Made by a program: the position numbers and the translations under genes | Assembly (NCBI GenBank): GCA_045617105.1 | Contig: JAZLHW010000048.1 | Location: 1 to 64,000, forward strand | From: CALELM01 sp045617105 | Lineage (GTDB): Bacteria; Bacillota; Negativicutes; Selenomonadales; Selenomonadaceae | Reading direction: 5' to 3' | Length of the DNA stretch: 64,000 nt | Shown here: positions 1 to 8,750 of the stretch, piece by piece | How positions within the stretch are numbered: position 1 is the first letter of the stretch | Layout: every line of letters begins with the position of its first letter | Notes under the pieces: model-generated | Database searches by the model: none | Seen by the model: the letters and a program-made list of their open reading frames with translations, nothing else | Told to the model about the DNA's origin: nothing

Positions 1-435
1 AGCCCAAAGCATCAAACCTGCCATCAAAACAGTAAAGACAGCGACCTTCAGCAAAAACGGTCCCACCATTCCCTTGCCATGGTGTCCTGCCTGTGTCATC
101 TTCTTGCTCAAATAATCAAACATAGAAGTCGGAGTAAAGGAAAGAAGCCATTCCTCTATATTCTTCCGCAAAGGAAGCAAAACTCGTTCAACAAACGGCG
201 TCTGCTCCATGGAACGATTTTTCTTCTTCTTCACTTCCGGCTCTTGATTCACGCCAGCTTGTCTTTGAAGTCTCCACTGTGCCTGCGAGCGGCTGGATTC
301 CTCCGAATCTTGAGTTCCCAAGCCTTGAATCTTCTGTTTGACAACATCCTTCGTAGCAACCTTTTTGCTGAGCACAAACGCAAAAATCAAAAAGATAAAG
401 ACAACTGCCAGTACCGATATCAGGATAGCCTTCAT
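1..435 (-). CDS. tadC: Tad pilus inner-membrane platform protein TadC (partial)
   Basis: The first 145 residues are present; the rest lies beyond the window edge. There is an N-terminal membrane segment (about residues 3-22), a charged linker rich in Gln, Ser and Lys, and the start of a second hydrophobic segment near residue 128. This is the architecture of type II secretion F-domain proteins, which form the inner-membrane platform of Tad/Flp pilus machines. Its ATG overlaps the TGA of tadA by one base (TGATG), so translation is probably coupled. Since a full TadB is encoded at 2885-3853, TadC is the likely identity. The F domain itself is not visible, so the call rests largely on position. 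Confidence 0.7.
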   Translation of the reverse strand, partial: MKAILISVLAVVFIFLIFAFVLSKKVATKDVVKQKIQGLGTQDSEESSRSQAQWRLQRQAGVNQEPEVKKKKNRSMEQTPFVERVLLPLRKNIEEWLLSFTPTSMFDYLSKKMTQAGHHGKGMVGPFLLKVAVFTVLMAGLMLWA

Positions 436-1823
436 CAATAACCCCCCTCTGGCTGCTCATAGGTATTCTCAAAGAATCCATCCGGCAGCTCGATGCCATT
501 CATTACGAACTTATCGAGGAAGTTTGGCTGAAGCCCCGTCGGCTCAAAATGACCGATGGATTTCCCGTCCTCGTCTATACCAGTCTGCACATACCTGAAA
601 ATATCCTGCGTCGTAATCGTATTTCCTTCCATGTGCTGCACTTCCGTGATGTACGTTACCTTACGGCTGCCGTCACGGATACGGGATTGCTGCAAAACTA
701 CGTCAATAGCCGAAGCAATCTGCTCTCGAATAGCGCGCACCGGAAGATCAAGACCGCTCATCAGCACCATGGTTTCCAGACGAGTCAATGCATCACGAGG
801 GGTATTGGCATGAGCCGTAGTCAGGGAACCATCATGACCTGTGTTCATCGCCTGCAGCATGTCAAGTGCCTCACCGCCACGAACCTCACCGACGATAATT
901 CGGTCCGGACGCATACGAAGTGCATTCTTCACAAGATCACGAATCGCGATCTGTCCCTTGCCCTCCAGATTCGCTGGACGGGACTCCAAGGTTACCACAT
1001 GCTCCTGCTGCAAGCGAAGCTCTGCAGCATCCTCGATCGTAACAATACGCTCGTCATTCGGAATGAAGGACGACAACACATTAAGCGTCGTTGTTTTTCC
1101 TGAACCCGTACCGCCGGACACCAGTACATTGACTCGCGCTTTGACACAGGCACGCAGGAACATTGCCATCTTTTCGGACATCGTATTGAACGCAATCAGG
1201 TTCTCTACAGAAAACGGCTTCTTTGCAAACTTACGGATTGTCACGCAGGGACCCAAAAGTGCCAACGGCGGAATGATCGCATTGACACGGGAACCGTCCT
1301 TCAAGCGGGCATCCACCAGCGGTGAAGCCTCATCCACACGGCGGCCGATAGGAGTCAGGATACGCTCGATAATATTCATCAATTGCGCATCACTGTGGAA
1401 CTGAACATCCGTCAGTGTCAGCTTGCCCAATCGCTCGACAAAAATCTTCTTTGGTCCATTGATCATAATTTCTGTCACGCTGTCATCTTTCAAAAGCGGC
1501 TCAATAGGACCAAGCCCCAACATTTCGTCCCGAATCTCTGCCAAGATGCGTCCACGCTGCGAAATAGGAATCGCATGGGGATTCGCTTCCAGCTCCAAAT
1601 CAAGATATCTGTGAATGATAGCATTCACCTGTGAAGAATCCGCCTGTGCAGATGCAAGCATGCGCTGCTCCTCAGGACTGATATCCTCCACGATTCTCTT
1701 ATGGATCAGAAGCTTTATTTTCTGCACATTGTCCTCGGTCTTTTCATTTTCCTTTGTCGTGGAAAAAATCTTGACCTGCATGTTTCTTCCATCCGGACGC
1801 CCCAAACGCGTCAATAGCGACAT
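435..1823 (-). CDS. tadA: Tad/Flp pilus assembly ATPase TadA (CpaF)
   Basis: Secretion ATPase of the VirB11/GspE superfamily, 462 residues, the usual CpaF length. It powers Flp pilin polymerisation at the cytoplasmic side of the inner membrane. A Walker A motif GGTGSGKT is at about residues 237-244, followed by the Asp/Glu-rich VTIEDAAEL segment, a Walker B-like IIVGEVRGGEA and a His-containing TAHANTP motif. The N-terminal part carries the family signature EIMINGPKKIFVERLGKL. The start ATG has GGGGAG eight bases upstream. It follows the TadE-like gene after about 46 bases and overlaps tadC. Placing tadA after the pilin genes, not before tadB, is a local rearrangement relative to the common tadZABC order. 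Confidence 0.96.
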   Translation of the reverse strand: MSLLTRLGRPDGRNMQVKIFSTTKENEKTEDNVQKIKLLIHKRIVEDISPEEQRMLASAQADSSQVNAIIHRYLDLELEANPHAIPISQRGRILAEIRDEMLGLGPIEPLLKDDSVTEIMINGPKKIFVERLGKLTLTDVQFHSDAQLMNIIERILTPIGRRVDEASPLVDARLKDGSRVNAIIPPLALLGPCVTIRKFAKKPFSVENLIAFNTMSEKMAMFLRACVKARVNVLVSGGTGSGKTTTLNVLSSFIPNDERIVTIEDAAELRLQQEHVVTLESRPANLEGKGQIAIRDLVKNALRMRPDRIIVGEVRGGEALDMLQAMNTGHDGSLTTAHANTPRDALTRLETMVLMSGLDLPVRAIREQIASAIDVVLQQSRIRDGSRKVTYITEVQHMEGNTITTQDIFRYVQTGIDEDGKSIGHFEPTGLQPNFLDKFVMNGIELPDGFFENTYEQPEGGY

Positions 1824-1869
1824 CTATCTCACTCCCCTACTGCATACAAATTTTCTATTCCAAACCTTC

Positions 1870-2310
1870 TTACGAGCTTGCACTGCCCTTTACTTCATTG
1901 TACATTCGGTACTCTACTGTGATTTTATCAATTCCTGTAAGCTGCAAGACCGCATGAAACACGCCCTTCATTGCATCTGCCTCTGCCTTTACAGTCACCA
2001 CGACATCATTATCCTTGTCAGCAATGGTAAGACTGCCAGGACCCTTCTTTATATTGCAGACATAAGTATCATTCGGCAAATAATTTCCATTTTTGCTTGC
2101 CTGTTTCGCATACTTATCCTTGATATTTGCATATTCACTGCTTTGCGCAAGGGAAGCCTCTCTAGCTACCGACCTCGCCAAATGATTCATTGCGATATAG
2201 TCTGAAAGCACGAACCCTGAAAAAATGATTCCTATCAAAAGTATCAAAAAAATAGGCAGTACCAATGCAAATTCCACGATGGTCTGCGCTTTTTGCCTAA
2301 TCCTTCCCAT
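1870..2310 (-). CDS. TadE-like minor pseudopilin
   Basis: 146-residue protein with the TadE-like signature: a short basic N-terminus, a Gln-Thr-Ile-Val-Glu-Phe-Ala core, then one hydrophobic helix (about residues 14-35) and an extracytoplasmic domain. TadE-type pseudopilins are processed like Flp pilins and help initiate or tip the pilus. I chose the ATG at 2310 because GGAGG lies five bases upstream; the ATG at 2322 overlaps that ribosome-binding site. It lies between the Flp pilin at 2411-2599 and tadA. A stable hairpin (2358-2381) separates it from the pilins, which may lower its expression relative to them. Confidence 0.85.
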   Translation of the reverse strand: MGRIRQKAQTIVEFALVLPIFLILLIGIIFSGFVLSDYIAMNHLARSVAREASLAQSSEYANIKDKYAKQASKNGNYLPNDTYVCNIKKGPGSLTIADKDNDVVVTVKAEADAMKGVFHAVLQLTGIDKITVEYRMYNEVKGSASS

Positions 2311-2357
2311 ACTGCCCTCCATTTACAAATAAAAAACAACACAATCACTTAGAAAGA

Positions 2358-2381
2358 GTCTCCCCACAAATGTGAGGAGAC
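2358..2381 (-). terminator. Intra-operon stem-loop between pilin and tadE
   Basis: GTCTCCTCAC and GTGGGGAGAC form a 10-bp stem with one G-U pair and a 4-base loop, followed on the minus strand by a short T-rich stretch. It could be a partial terminator or a 3'-end stabiliser that keeps the two upstream pilin genes more abundant than the downstream machinery genes. This is inference from structure and position. Confidence 0.5.
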
Positions 2382-2410
2382 CTCTCTCAAAAAGGTAAGA
2401 GACTAACTAA

Positions 2411-2599
2411 TTACTTTGTTGCATTCAGCTGCGAAGTTGCAGAGTTGAATACGTTGTTGATACCGCCCTTAAGTCCACCGCTGTTCATGAGAACTGCAGC
2501 GATGATGACAACAAAAGCGAGGATGAGTGCATACTCAACCATGCCCTGTGCCTTTTCGCTCAAATAGCGAGCCTTCAAATAATCGATAACCTCCATCAT
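2411..2599 (-). CDS. flp: Flp family type IVb pilin (copy 1)
   Basis: 62-residue major-pilin candidate. It has the type IVb signature: a short basic leader, then the Gly-Met-Val-Glu-Tyr motif with the processing-site Glu-Tyr pair at about residues 22-23, then a hydrophobic helix and a short polar C-terminus. The prepilin peptidase would cut after the Gly. The start has GGAGGG seven bases upstream, a strong site fitting an abundant subunit. It is the second of two tandem pilin genes; the other, at 2668-2847, shares the AQGMVEYAL core but differs elsewhere, so the fibre may be mixed. Confidence 0.93.
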   Translation of the reverse strand: MMEVIDYLKARYLSEKAQGMVEYALILAFVVIIAAVLMNSGGLKGGINNVFNSATSQLNATK

Positions 2600-2667
2600 A
2601 AAAAAACCCTCCTCTTAATAAGTAAAACATTCTATATGCAAAGCCCATTCGGGACATCACACCAAAA

Positions 2668-2847
2668 TCACTTTCCGTTCAAAGCACTGGCCGTTGAACC
2701 GAAAACATTCCCCATCTCATTAAGCATTTTTGGAGAACCAGCCACAAGCGCCATAGAAACAACCACCACGAATGCCAACAGCAACGCATATTCCACCATG
2801 CCCTGCGCTTTTTGATCTCCCGCTTTTTTTGCAACGCGATGTTCCAT
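2668..2847 (-). CDS. flp: Flp family type IVb pilin (copy 2)
   Basis: 59-residue pilin with a basic leader, the KAQGMVEYALLLAF processing and helix motif, and a polar tail. I chose the ATG at 2847 because GGAGG lies five bases upstream; more upstream starts would overlap tadB, which ends at 2885. It is closely related to the adjacent pilin at 2411-2599 in the leader-proximal core but distinct in the C-terminal half, which points to an older duplication. Confidence 0.92.
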   Translation of the reverse strand: MEHRVAKKAGDQKAQGMVEYALLLAFVVVVSMALVAGSPKMLNEMGNVFGSTASALNGK

Positions 2848-2884
2848 TTTATCCTCCATAAAATAACATGTACTATCTACATCA

Positions 2885-3853
2885 TCACACATCGATATCC
2901 ACAATCTTGCGGATAATAAAAAGCGCAACCAATACCAAAACAGCACCTATGACCAGCGCAATCTGCCCGTAAATATTGTCCAGCATCGGCTGAAAATAAG
3001 TTGGATTCTGCCACTTGACAAAACCAGCGATTGCAAAAGGAAGCGCACCAACGATCATGCCGGAAAACCTTCCCTGTGCTGTCAGAGATAAAACCTCGTT
3101 TCTCATACGGATACGTTCCATAATCGTATCACTGATGCTATCCAAGACCTGCGAAAGATTACCGCCAACCTGCCGTTGGATCAGCACTGCAGTCACCACA
3201 AGGTCAAAATCCGGGCATTTCAGTCTCTGGCTCATATTCTCCAAAGCAACATCCAACGTCGCTCCGAGATTTACCTCAGCAATAACCTTTTGGAATTCCT
3301 CGCCAATAGGCGGCTGCATCTCTCTGGAAATCAATTCCATCGCCTGCATAAAGCTGAAGCCGGCACGAAGAGCATTCGACACCATCACCAAGGTATCCCC
3401 CAACTGGTTCAGAAATGCTTTGCGGCGATTGCTGATCGTGAAATTCAAGTAAGCAAGGCAGCAAACAAACGTAAGCACCATGCCTCCAACCAAAAACACC
3501 CAATCAAAAGTCAGCAAAAAGAGAAATAAACCAACACAAACGGAAAGCCCTGCCACCATGACCTGAAATTCCGCTCCAAAAATCGGCCAGCCAGCCTGCT
3601 GCATCTTGAGGTCAAGATCCGCATTTCTATGAACCCTGCGCCATCTCGTTGCAAGAATACGAACCCTTGCCAAGAAAGTCCTTTTGTTTCTCTTTTCCCT
3701 GACCTTCTTGGAATCCGTCTCCTGTTCAACTCTGGCAGACAGAGATTCCAAACGCTGCACCATCGCATTCTTTTTTCCCTGCTTTATCGTCAGGAAAAAA
3801 GTCACGACCAAAAACATAATAAGCGTTACTAACGCAGCAACTACTATCTTCAT
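2885..3853 (-). CDS. tadB: Tad pilus inner-membrane platform protein TadB
   Basis: 322-residue type II secretion F-domain protein. Membrane segments are at about residues 3-24, 95-140 (paired) and two near the C-terminus (about 265-285 and 292-315). The cytoplasmic F domain between them includes the RRKAFLNQLGDTLVMVSNAL and ALRAGFSFMQA segments typical of TadB. It forms the inner-membrane platform on which TadA acts. The start ATG overlaps the TGA of the upstream cpaE gene (ATGA), so the two are translationally coupled. Confidence 0.93.
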   Translation of the reverse strand: MKIVVAALVTLIMFLVVTFFLTIKQGKKNAMVQRLESLSARVEQETDSKKVREKRNKRTFLARVRILATRWRRVHRNADLDLKMQQAGWPIFGAEFQVMVAGLSVCVGLFLFLLTFDWVFLVGGMVLTFVCCLAYLNFTISNRRKAFLNQLGDTLVMVSNALRAGFSFMQAMELISREMQPPIGEEFQKVIAEVNLGATLDVALENMSQRLKCPDFDLVVTAVLIQRQVGGNLSQVLDSISDTIMERIRMRNEVLSLTAQGRFSGMIVGALPFAIAGFVKWQNPTYFQPMLDNIYGQIALVIGAVLVLVALFIIRKIVDIDV

Positions 3854-4974
3854 AGCTCATCCCACCGAATTTGCTTCCTGCCAAGCAATCGATCCGCCAA
3901 AAGGTTGATGGACATCGCCAGCTGGCTGCCAGGCTCTAAATCAAGTGCCATGTGACCATTGTCTGCCGCTGCTGAAACCATCACATACTCATTTGGTATG
4001 ATTGCCTCCACGGGACGCTCCAAATTATCCTCCAAAAACCTCTGGGAAGAAGCATCACACGGATTTACGCGAGTGAATACCGTTTTGACACGGTCACTGG
4101 CATCTTCCCAATCATCAAAAATCTGCAACGCACGCTGTACGTGACGCACCTCATAGGCTCCATTGACCATAGCAACCACATAGGTAAGGTCAGAAGCCTC
4201 TGCCGCAGCAATCGAAATAGGACAGAATCCTTGCGGCACATCCACCAATACATAGCGAAACAGGCTTTTTGCCATCGTTAAAAGACTCAAGAACGGATCT
4301 ATTTCCACCTTGTCACTGAGATTCGGCGTTTTCGTCCCGCAAAGAAGAGATATTTTCTCCGTCACCGGAACGAAATAACCATTCAAGGAAACCGGCGAAA
4401 GAAAATCTATATCCCGAACAGCCTCAACAATAGTACTCTTTGGCTCGACATTGAAAAACACTGCCATATCGCCAAATTGCAGATCGGCATCAATGATGCC
4501 AACAGGCTCACCTGTCTTGCGTGCAAGGCTCACAGCCAAGTTAGAAATCAAGGTTGTCTTCCCGCTCTTTCCTTTAGGACTAAAGAATGTAATAACCTGT
4601 GAATGACCTTCCAAAGAGATTCGATTGAATGTCTCCAGTGACTTAATAAGCTCGTTACTGGTAAACGGCTTCATCAAATATCCTCTTGCACCGGAACGAA
4701 CCAAATGGCTTGCCGTATCCGCTTGCCAATGCTCACCCATACAAACGATTGATATTCCAGGATACACCCTCTTAAAATCTTCCAAGGTAGATATCGGATT
4801 ATTCTCAATATCCAACAGGATAAGGTTTGGATTGAATACTGCTCCCTGACCAAGCGCATCGCTCGGGCTTTGATAGCGAGCCGCCAGCTTGAATCCAATG
4901 GTTTCCTTGATGACGTTTGCCAAACGCTCCAACATAAGGCGATCGCTCTCTACCAGCAATACCTGATATTCCAT
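3850..4974 (-). CDS. cpaE: CpaE/TadZ-like ATPase with N-terminal receiver-like domain
   Basis: 374 residues. The N-terminal 120 or so resemble a response-regulator receiver (VLLVESDRLMLERL, then NLILLDIENNP and GYLMKPFTSNEL). The C-terminal half is a ParA/MinD-type ATPase with the deviant Walker A PKGKSGKT and a DADLQFGD motif. CpaE/TadZ proteins position the Tad machine at the cell pole. The receiver has an Asp at the phospho-acceptor position but family members often are not phosphorylated. It is coupled to tadB by an ATGA overlap and preceded by a second ParA-like gene at 4987-5823. Confidence 0.92.
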   Translation of the reverse strand: MEYQVLLVESDRLMLERLANVIKETIGFKLAARYQSPSDALGQGAVFNPNLILLDIENNPISTLEDFKRVYPGISIVCMGEHWQADTASHLVRSGARGYLMKPFTSNELIKSLETFNRISLEGHSQVITFFSPKGKSGKTTLISNLAVSLARKTGEPVGIIDADLQFGDMAVFFNVEPKSTIVEAVRDIDFLSPVSLNGYFVPVTEKISLLCGTKTPNLSDKVEIDPFLSLLTMAKSLFRYVLVDVPQGFCPISIAAAEASDLTYVVAMVNGAYEVRHVQRALQIFDDWEDASDRVKTVFTRVNPCDASSQRFLEDNLERPVEAIIPNEYVMVSAAADNGHMALDLEPGSQLAMSINLLADRLLGRKQIRWDEL

Positions 4975-4986
4975 GCTTTACACCCC

Positions 4987-5823
4987 TTATCCACCAAACA
5001 ACCGACTGAACAACGAACCGCCGCTCTTTTTTTCCTGCTTCTGTAATACAGGCTCCGACTTGCCTCGATTCGTGCACAGAGTCACCATTTCCTTAATGCT
5101 CATGCCGATATCCGTTGCCCCATCATCAAACACAAGCGGAACTCCACTCTGGATTGACCTGCTTGCTACCTTAAAATTATTCAGCACAACAAAGTCAAAC
5201 CTCGTATTCAAAAGATGGTTTTCCACTTCCTCAATAGGAATACGCGTCACAGCATCGCTTCGATTCAAGACGTATCTTATCTTGTCCTTGTCGTAATTCA
5301 ACTCCTTGAGGGTATCACTCCCTATCTTCATGTTCTTGATGGTAGGTATGAAATCCACGATTCCCATGAAGAATATAATCGTACTCATGTCAAGGACCGC
5401 CAAATTCAATTCACTGAACATGGAAGAAGTATCGACAATTACATAATCGAAAATTTCCTGCAATTTCTTTAATATTTTTTTTATACTTTCCACAGACATG
5501 TTATAGGCTTCTTCCAACTTTGTAGGCGACGCCATGACATAAAAGAGAGCCTCATCATAGTCATACGGGAGCAAAAACTCCTGCACTCTGCAAGAATCTC
5601 CCTGCACATTAAGAGCCTGCTGGGCATCTGCAATCGTACGGGTAGGAGAAATCTGCAAATAATTGCAGACATCCCCAAATTGGAGGTCAAGGTCAACAAC
5701 ACATGCCCTTGCACCTCTCCTAGCTATTTCTGCCGCCATATTGCAGCTGAGCAAGGTCTTTCCTACGGCAGAAGCCGTACTGAAAAAAGTCAGCACTGTT
5801 CCTTTGATGCGTTCCCCTGCCAA
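4987..5823 (-). CDS. Second CpaE/ParA-like ATPase of the Tad locus
   Basis: 278 residues, a ParA/MinD fold without a receiver domain. The P-loop reads ASAVGKT, so the canonical glycine-lysine of the nucleotide site is present but the ParA signature lysine (first K of KGGxGKT) is Ala. The VVDLDLQFGDV motif and a later YVIVDTSSMFSELNL Walker B-like segment follow. The start is TTG with AAGGAGGG upstream. A second ATPase beside CpaE could be a partner or regulator for machine placement; the role is inference. It ends 12 bases before cpaE. Confidence 0.85.
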   Translation of the reverse strand: MAGERIKGTVLTFFSTASAVGKTLLSCNMAAEIARRGARACVVDLDLQFGDVCNYLQISPTRTIADAQQALNVQGDSCRVQEFLLPYDYDEALFYVMASPTKLEEAYNMSVESIKKILKKLQEIFDYVIVDTSSMFSELNLAVLDMSTIIFFMGIVDFIPTIKNMKIGSDTLKELNYDKDKIRYVLNRSDAVTRIPIEEVENHLLNTRFDFVVLNNFKVASRSIQSGVPLVFDDGATDIGMSIKEMVTLCTNRGKSEPVLQKQEKKSGGSLFSRLFGG

Positions 5824-5835
5824 CTTTCTCCCTCC

Positions 5836-7359
5836 TTACTTCTCTGCCGCAGCCTTCTCCTCTGGAGTCGCTGCCGGCAACACATCTTGATTCAAGTATT
5901 TTCCAAGAATAGAGTCTTCCTTCTCCGTTGCCTTAACAGGACGCTTCTTTGCGTCTGCCTTCTTTTCAGCTTCCTTTACTTCCTCTGTTTCCTCAGCCTC
6001 TGGAATCTCGCCATTCACATCAATTTCCTTGAGGTTTGCTTCCTCCCTGCGGGCATCTTGGAATTTCTTTTCCATCTTCGGTCCCATCTTCACAGGAGTT
6101 GTCTCGTTCACGATACGCGGACGAATGAGAATAACAAGTTCCCTCTTGTCCTTCGAATTAGAACGATGCTTGAAGAACTCACCCAAGATTGGAATATTGC
6201 TCAAAAGTGGAATCTTCTTGATCGTTTCCTGATCTTGATTGTTCATCAAACCGCCAATCGCCATCATCATACCGGACGGCACGTTGATTACTGCATTTGC
6301 CGTTCTCTTGGTGAGTGCCGGATACGTCGTATTATTGATCGTGACAGCATTTGCATAATCCAAGCTGCTGATCTCTGCCTCAATTCTCGAGGTCACATTG
6401 TTTTCCTTATCCACAACAGGTTCAATATGAAGCTTGATACCATAATCCTTCCACTCTACGGTAGGGGTTCCATAGTTGTTATTCCCATAAATCACGAATG
6501 GAATCGATCCGCCGATGGTGATCTCAGCAGTTTCACCGCTCATTGTCGTGATATTTGGACGGGAAAGAATATTCATCTTTCCTTCTGATGCAAGTGCCTG
6601 AATCTGCCAATCCAGCTTGTCAAACCACTTGCCTGTGATGTCATGGAAGTTCGTACCGCCGGCAAAAAGCCCAGCCGTACCAAACTGTATCTCTGCAGTG
6701 GTAAAAGTGCTTCCGCCCATCGTCGTCTCAGAATAACCAACTTTGCTGTTAGCATACTGTATTCCCAGATCCTTCTTGTCAGAATCTGCAATATCCACGA
6801 TCCATGCTTCCAAATTCACCTGCAGAGGATTGCTCATTTCCAACATATTGACGATAGAGGAGCTGGCATTTGTCTTGATATTGCCGCGTTCATCGAGTGC
6901 CGTTGCTCCATTTACATACATGGATGCAACCTGCTCCGCCATTATTTTTTCCGACTGATTGGCAACCATGCCACGAAGCAAAATCTTTCCATCTGCCATC
7001 TCTACCCTGACACCCGGCAGGTTGATTGCCTTCTGTATCATCTGTGCCAACGAACTGTTCATTGGGGAAACGCTGACGGAAAATTCCTGCCTCATACCGT
7101 TCTTAGTCCATATCGTAAGACCTGTCGTACCCGTTTCCTTTGCAATGATATTGAGAGCGCTGGGACCCAATACTGCGACATCTGCAATATTAGGATTCAC
7201 AACAGCCACCTTGTCGATAGCAGAACCCGTATTCAAATAATAAGCCTGATTGACCTCCAGCCAAATTGGCTGTACCGCCGCATAAGCGGGTGCAGGTGCA
7301 AGACATGCAGCAGTTGCAGCAGCAAGACCCATCCCAAATTTTTTATTGAATTGCCACAT
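5836..7359 (-). CDS. cpaC: Tad pilus outer-membrane secretin (CpaC/RcpA)
   Basis: 507 residues with a Sec signal peptide (about 1-27, ending AYA-A). An N-terminal pilus-assembly domain follows (VNPNIADVAVLGPSALNIIAK), then a BON-like ring and the secretin domain, with the VPSGMMMAIGGLM and IPILGEFFKHR signatures near residues 360-400. It forms the outer-membrane pore through which the Flp fibre leaves, so it implies a diderm envelope. A charged Glu/Lys/Ala-rich tail of about 75 residues after the secretin core is variable and may be periplasmic or linker. It is downstream of cpaB in the operon. Confidence 0.95.
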   Translation of the reverse strand: MWQFNKKFGMGLAAATAACLAPAPAYAAVQPIWLEVNQAYYLNTGSAIDKVAVVNPNIADVAVLGPSALNIIAKETGTTGLTIWTKNGMRQEFSVSVSPMNSSLAQMIQKAINLPGVRVEMADGKILLRGMVANQSEKIMAEQVASMYVNGATALDERGNIKTNASSSIVNMLEMSNPLQVNLEAWIVDIADSDKKDLGIQYANSKVGYSETTMGGSTFTTAEIQFGTAGLFAGGTNFHDITGKWFDKLDWQIQALASEGKMNILSRPNITTMSGETAEITIGGSIPFVIYGNNNYGTPTVEWKDYGIKLHIEPVVDKENNVTSRIEAEISSLDYANAVTINNTTYPALTKRTANAVINVPSGMMMAIGGLMNNQDQETIKKIPLLSNIPILGEFFKHRSNSKDKRELVILIRPRIVNETTPVKMGPKMEKKFQDARREEANLKEIDVNGEIPEAEETEEVKEAEKKADAKKRPVKATEKEDSILGKYLNQDVLPAATPEEKAAAEK

Positions 7360-7361
7360 GC

Positions 7362-8411
7362 TTACTTGCCCTCCTCTGTTCCTCTAAATACCTTAATACC
7401 ATAATTGTTGCTTGCAGACGGTGCTGCAGGTGCCGCAGGTGCAGCTGGCATATTAAACGACGGCATAGGAATCTGCGGCATAGGAGCCGGCTGTGCTTCC
7501 TTCTTCTCTGGTGCCACAATCTGGAAATACTCTGTATCCAAAACAAACATATCGCGTGGCTTGTACGGGCGAAGCAAGAGATAAACCGTTCCCTGCTGGC
7601 TCGCCACCGCAAGCTTTAATGCTTCCTCCGGCGTAATAGCGAGCGTAGCCGTTGCCATTGCTTCACCGGAAGCCTTTACATCATTACTTGGATTTTCATT
7701 TTTCTTCTCTTTATTTTCTTCTCCTTCTCCGTCCTTCTCCTTGCCATCTTCCTTCTTTACCTCTGGCTTTGGAGCACCTGCCTGATGGACGTTTGCTGTC
7801 TTGTTGATACCTAAAAGCAGTACATTTTGAAGAAGAAGCTCACCGCTGACACGACCGTTATTATTTTTTCCATTGACCAGCATGACATCTACATAGTCAC
7901 CCGGTTTAGCAAATCCAGCCACACCAGTAACATCATTGATAGCGATAGAAATTGCACGGCAATCCGGAGGAATCATACCAATGAAGCCTGCCATTCGCAG
8001 ATCTGCCAAGAGCTTTTTCTCCGTCACGACATCACCCTGCAAGATCATGACCGCTGCCGGCTTGTTGACAGCACTCTGGATATCCTTGACTGCCCCTGCC
8101 GGTACAGCACCGGAAGGAACCTCTACCATCTTCAGCATTTCTGCCTTGACTACAGTACGCTGCGGAATATCCTGATTCGCAACGACCACAGATACCATGC
8201 TCGTCTGTGCTGACTTTTCCCTTTCTGCCCTGTTGCCAGCACCGTCATCCATAACAAAATAAATCATCACACCCAACAGGATACTGCAAAGTGCGCCTAT
8301 CATGAGATATTGGCGATAGGACAGCTTATCCGCCAAATCCCTGAATCGTTCTAGTATACTCGGACCTTTCATACTACATATTTTCTCCTTCCCCAACGCA
8401 AGCATCCCCAT
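7362..8411 (-). CDS. cpaB: Flp pilus assembly protein CpaB (RcpC)
   Basis: About 349 residues: a cytoplasmic N-terminus, a membrane helix (LMIGALCSILLGVMIYFVM), then a periplasmic SAF/CpaB region (VVVANQDIPQRTVVKAEML; GVAGFAKPGDYVDVML). A Pro/Ala-rich tail precedes the stop. CpaB proteins bind the secretin and peptidoglycan side of the Tad machine. The start is uncertain: in-frame ATGs exist at 8453 (no ribosome site), 8411 (AAGGGA five bases upstream, chosen) and 8372 (AAGGAG but 12 bases away). A Lys/Glu-rich stretch near the middle is low-complexity. First gene of the Tad operon. Confidence 0.9.
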   Translation of the reverse strand: MGMLALGKEKICSMKGPSILERFRDLADKLSYRQYLMIGALCSILLGVMIYFVMDDGAGNRAEREKSAQTSMVSVVVANQDIPQRTVVKAEMLKMVEVPSGAVPAGAVKDIQSAVNKPAAVMILQGDVVTEKKLLADLRMAGFIGMIPPDCRAISIAINDVTGVAGFAKPGDYVDVMLVNGKNNNGRVSGELLLQNVLLLGINKTANVHQAGAPKPEVKKEDGKEKDGEGEENKEKKNENPSNDVKASGEAMATATLAITPEEALKLAVASQQGTVYLLLRPYKPRDMFVLDTEYFQIVAPEKKEAQPAPMPQIPMPSFNMPAAPAAPAAPSASNNYGIKVFRGTEEGK

Positions 8412-8570
8412 AAAATTCCCTTGCATCCATCCTGCCTGCTCTTTTTCCGCCATATTTCACGAGAATGTTCAGAAAAGCCATTCATGCTTCCTGAACCTTT
8501 TGCTTCATCTGACGAAAAATTTTCTAAGCAATCTGAATTCACCGAATTTTTAGAGAGTGCCGCATCTTAT

Positions 8571-8599
8571 TTGAAATCCCTGCTAGTATTATCTACACT
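8571..8599 (+). promoter_or_regulatory. Putative sigma-70 promoter of prepilin peptidase
   Basis: TTGAAA (8571-8576), a 17-base spacer and TACACT (8594-8599), about 150 bases ahead of the start at 8751. The 8412-8750 interval otherwise holds the divergent cpaB leader and the hairpin at 8645-8679. Confidence 0.5.
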
Positions 8600-8644
8600 A
8601 CCTTACGCTATATAATAACACATCATATTCCACATTTCCATAGC

Positions 8645-8679
8645 TTTCTGAAAAAAAAATGAAAAATTTTTTTCAGAAA
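8645..8679. repeat. Perfect 13-bp inverted repeat in the prepilin peptidase leader
   Basis: TTTCTGAAAAAAA (8645-8657) and TTTTTTTCAGAAA (8667-8679) form a perfect 13-bp inverted repeat around a 9-base centre, between the candidate promoter and the start at 8751. It could act as an attenuator or operator, or be a weak terminator; no ligand motif is visible. Confidence 0.55.
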
Positions 8680-8750
8680 CAGATTCCAAGTTGCTTGAAA
8701 AAAAACATTGTGCTTTAATAATATTGACATTTATATTGGGAGGCATTTTT

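Noticed and set aside
188..499. Open reading frame on the minus strand at the tadA-tadC junction
   Set aside because: It is an alternative frame over the true tadC and tadA ends, with no protein-like composition.
2848..2946. Upstream extension of Flp pilin copy 2
   Set aside because: It overlaps tadB and lacks a ribosome site; the ATG at 2847 has GGAGG at ideal spacing.
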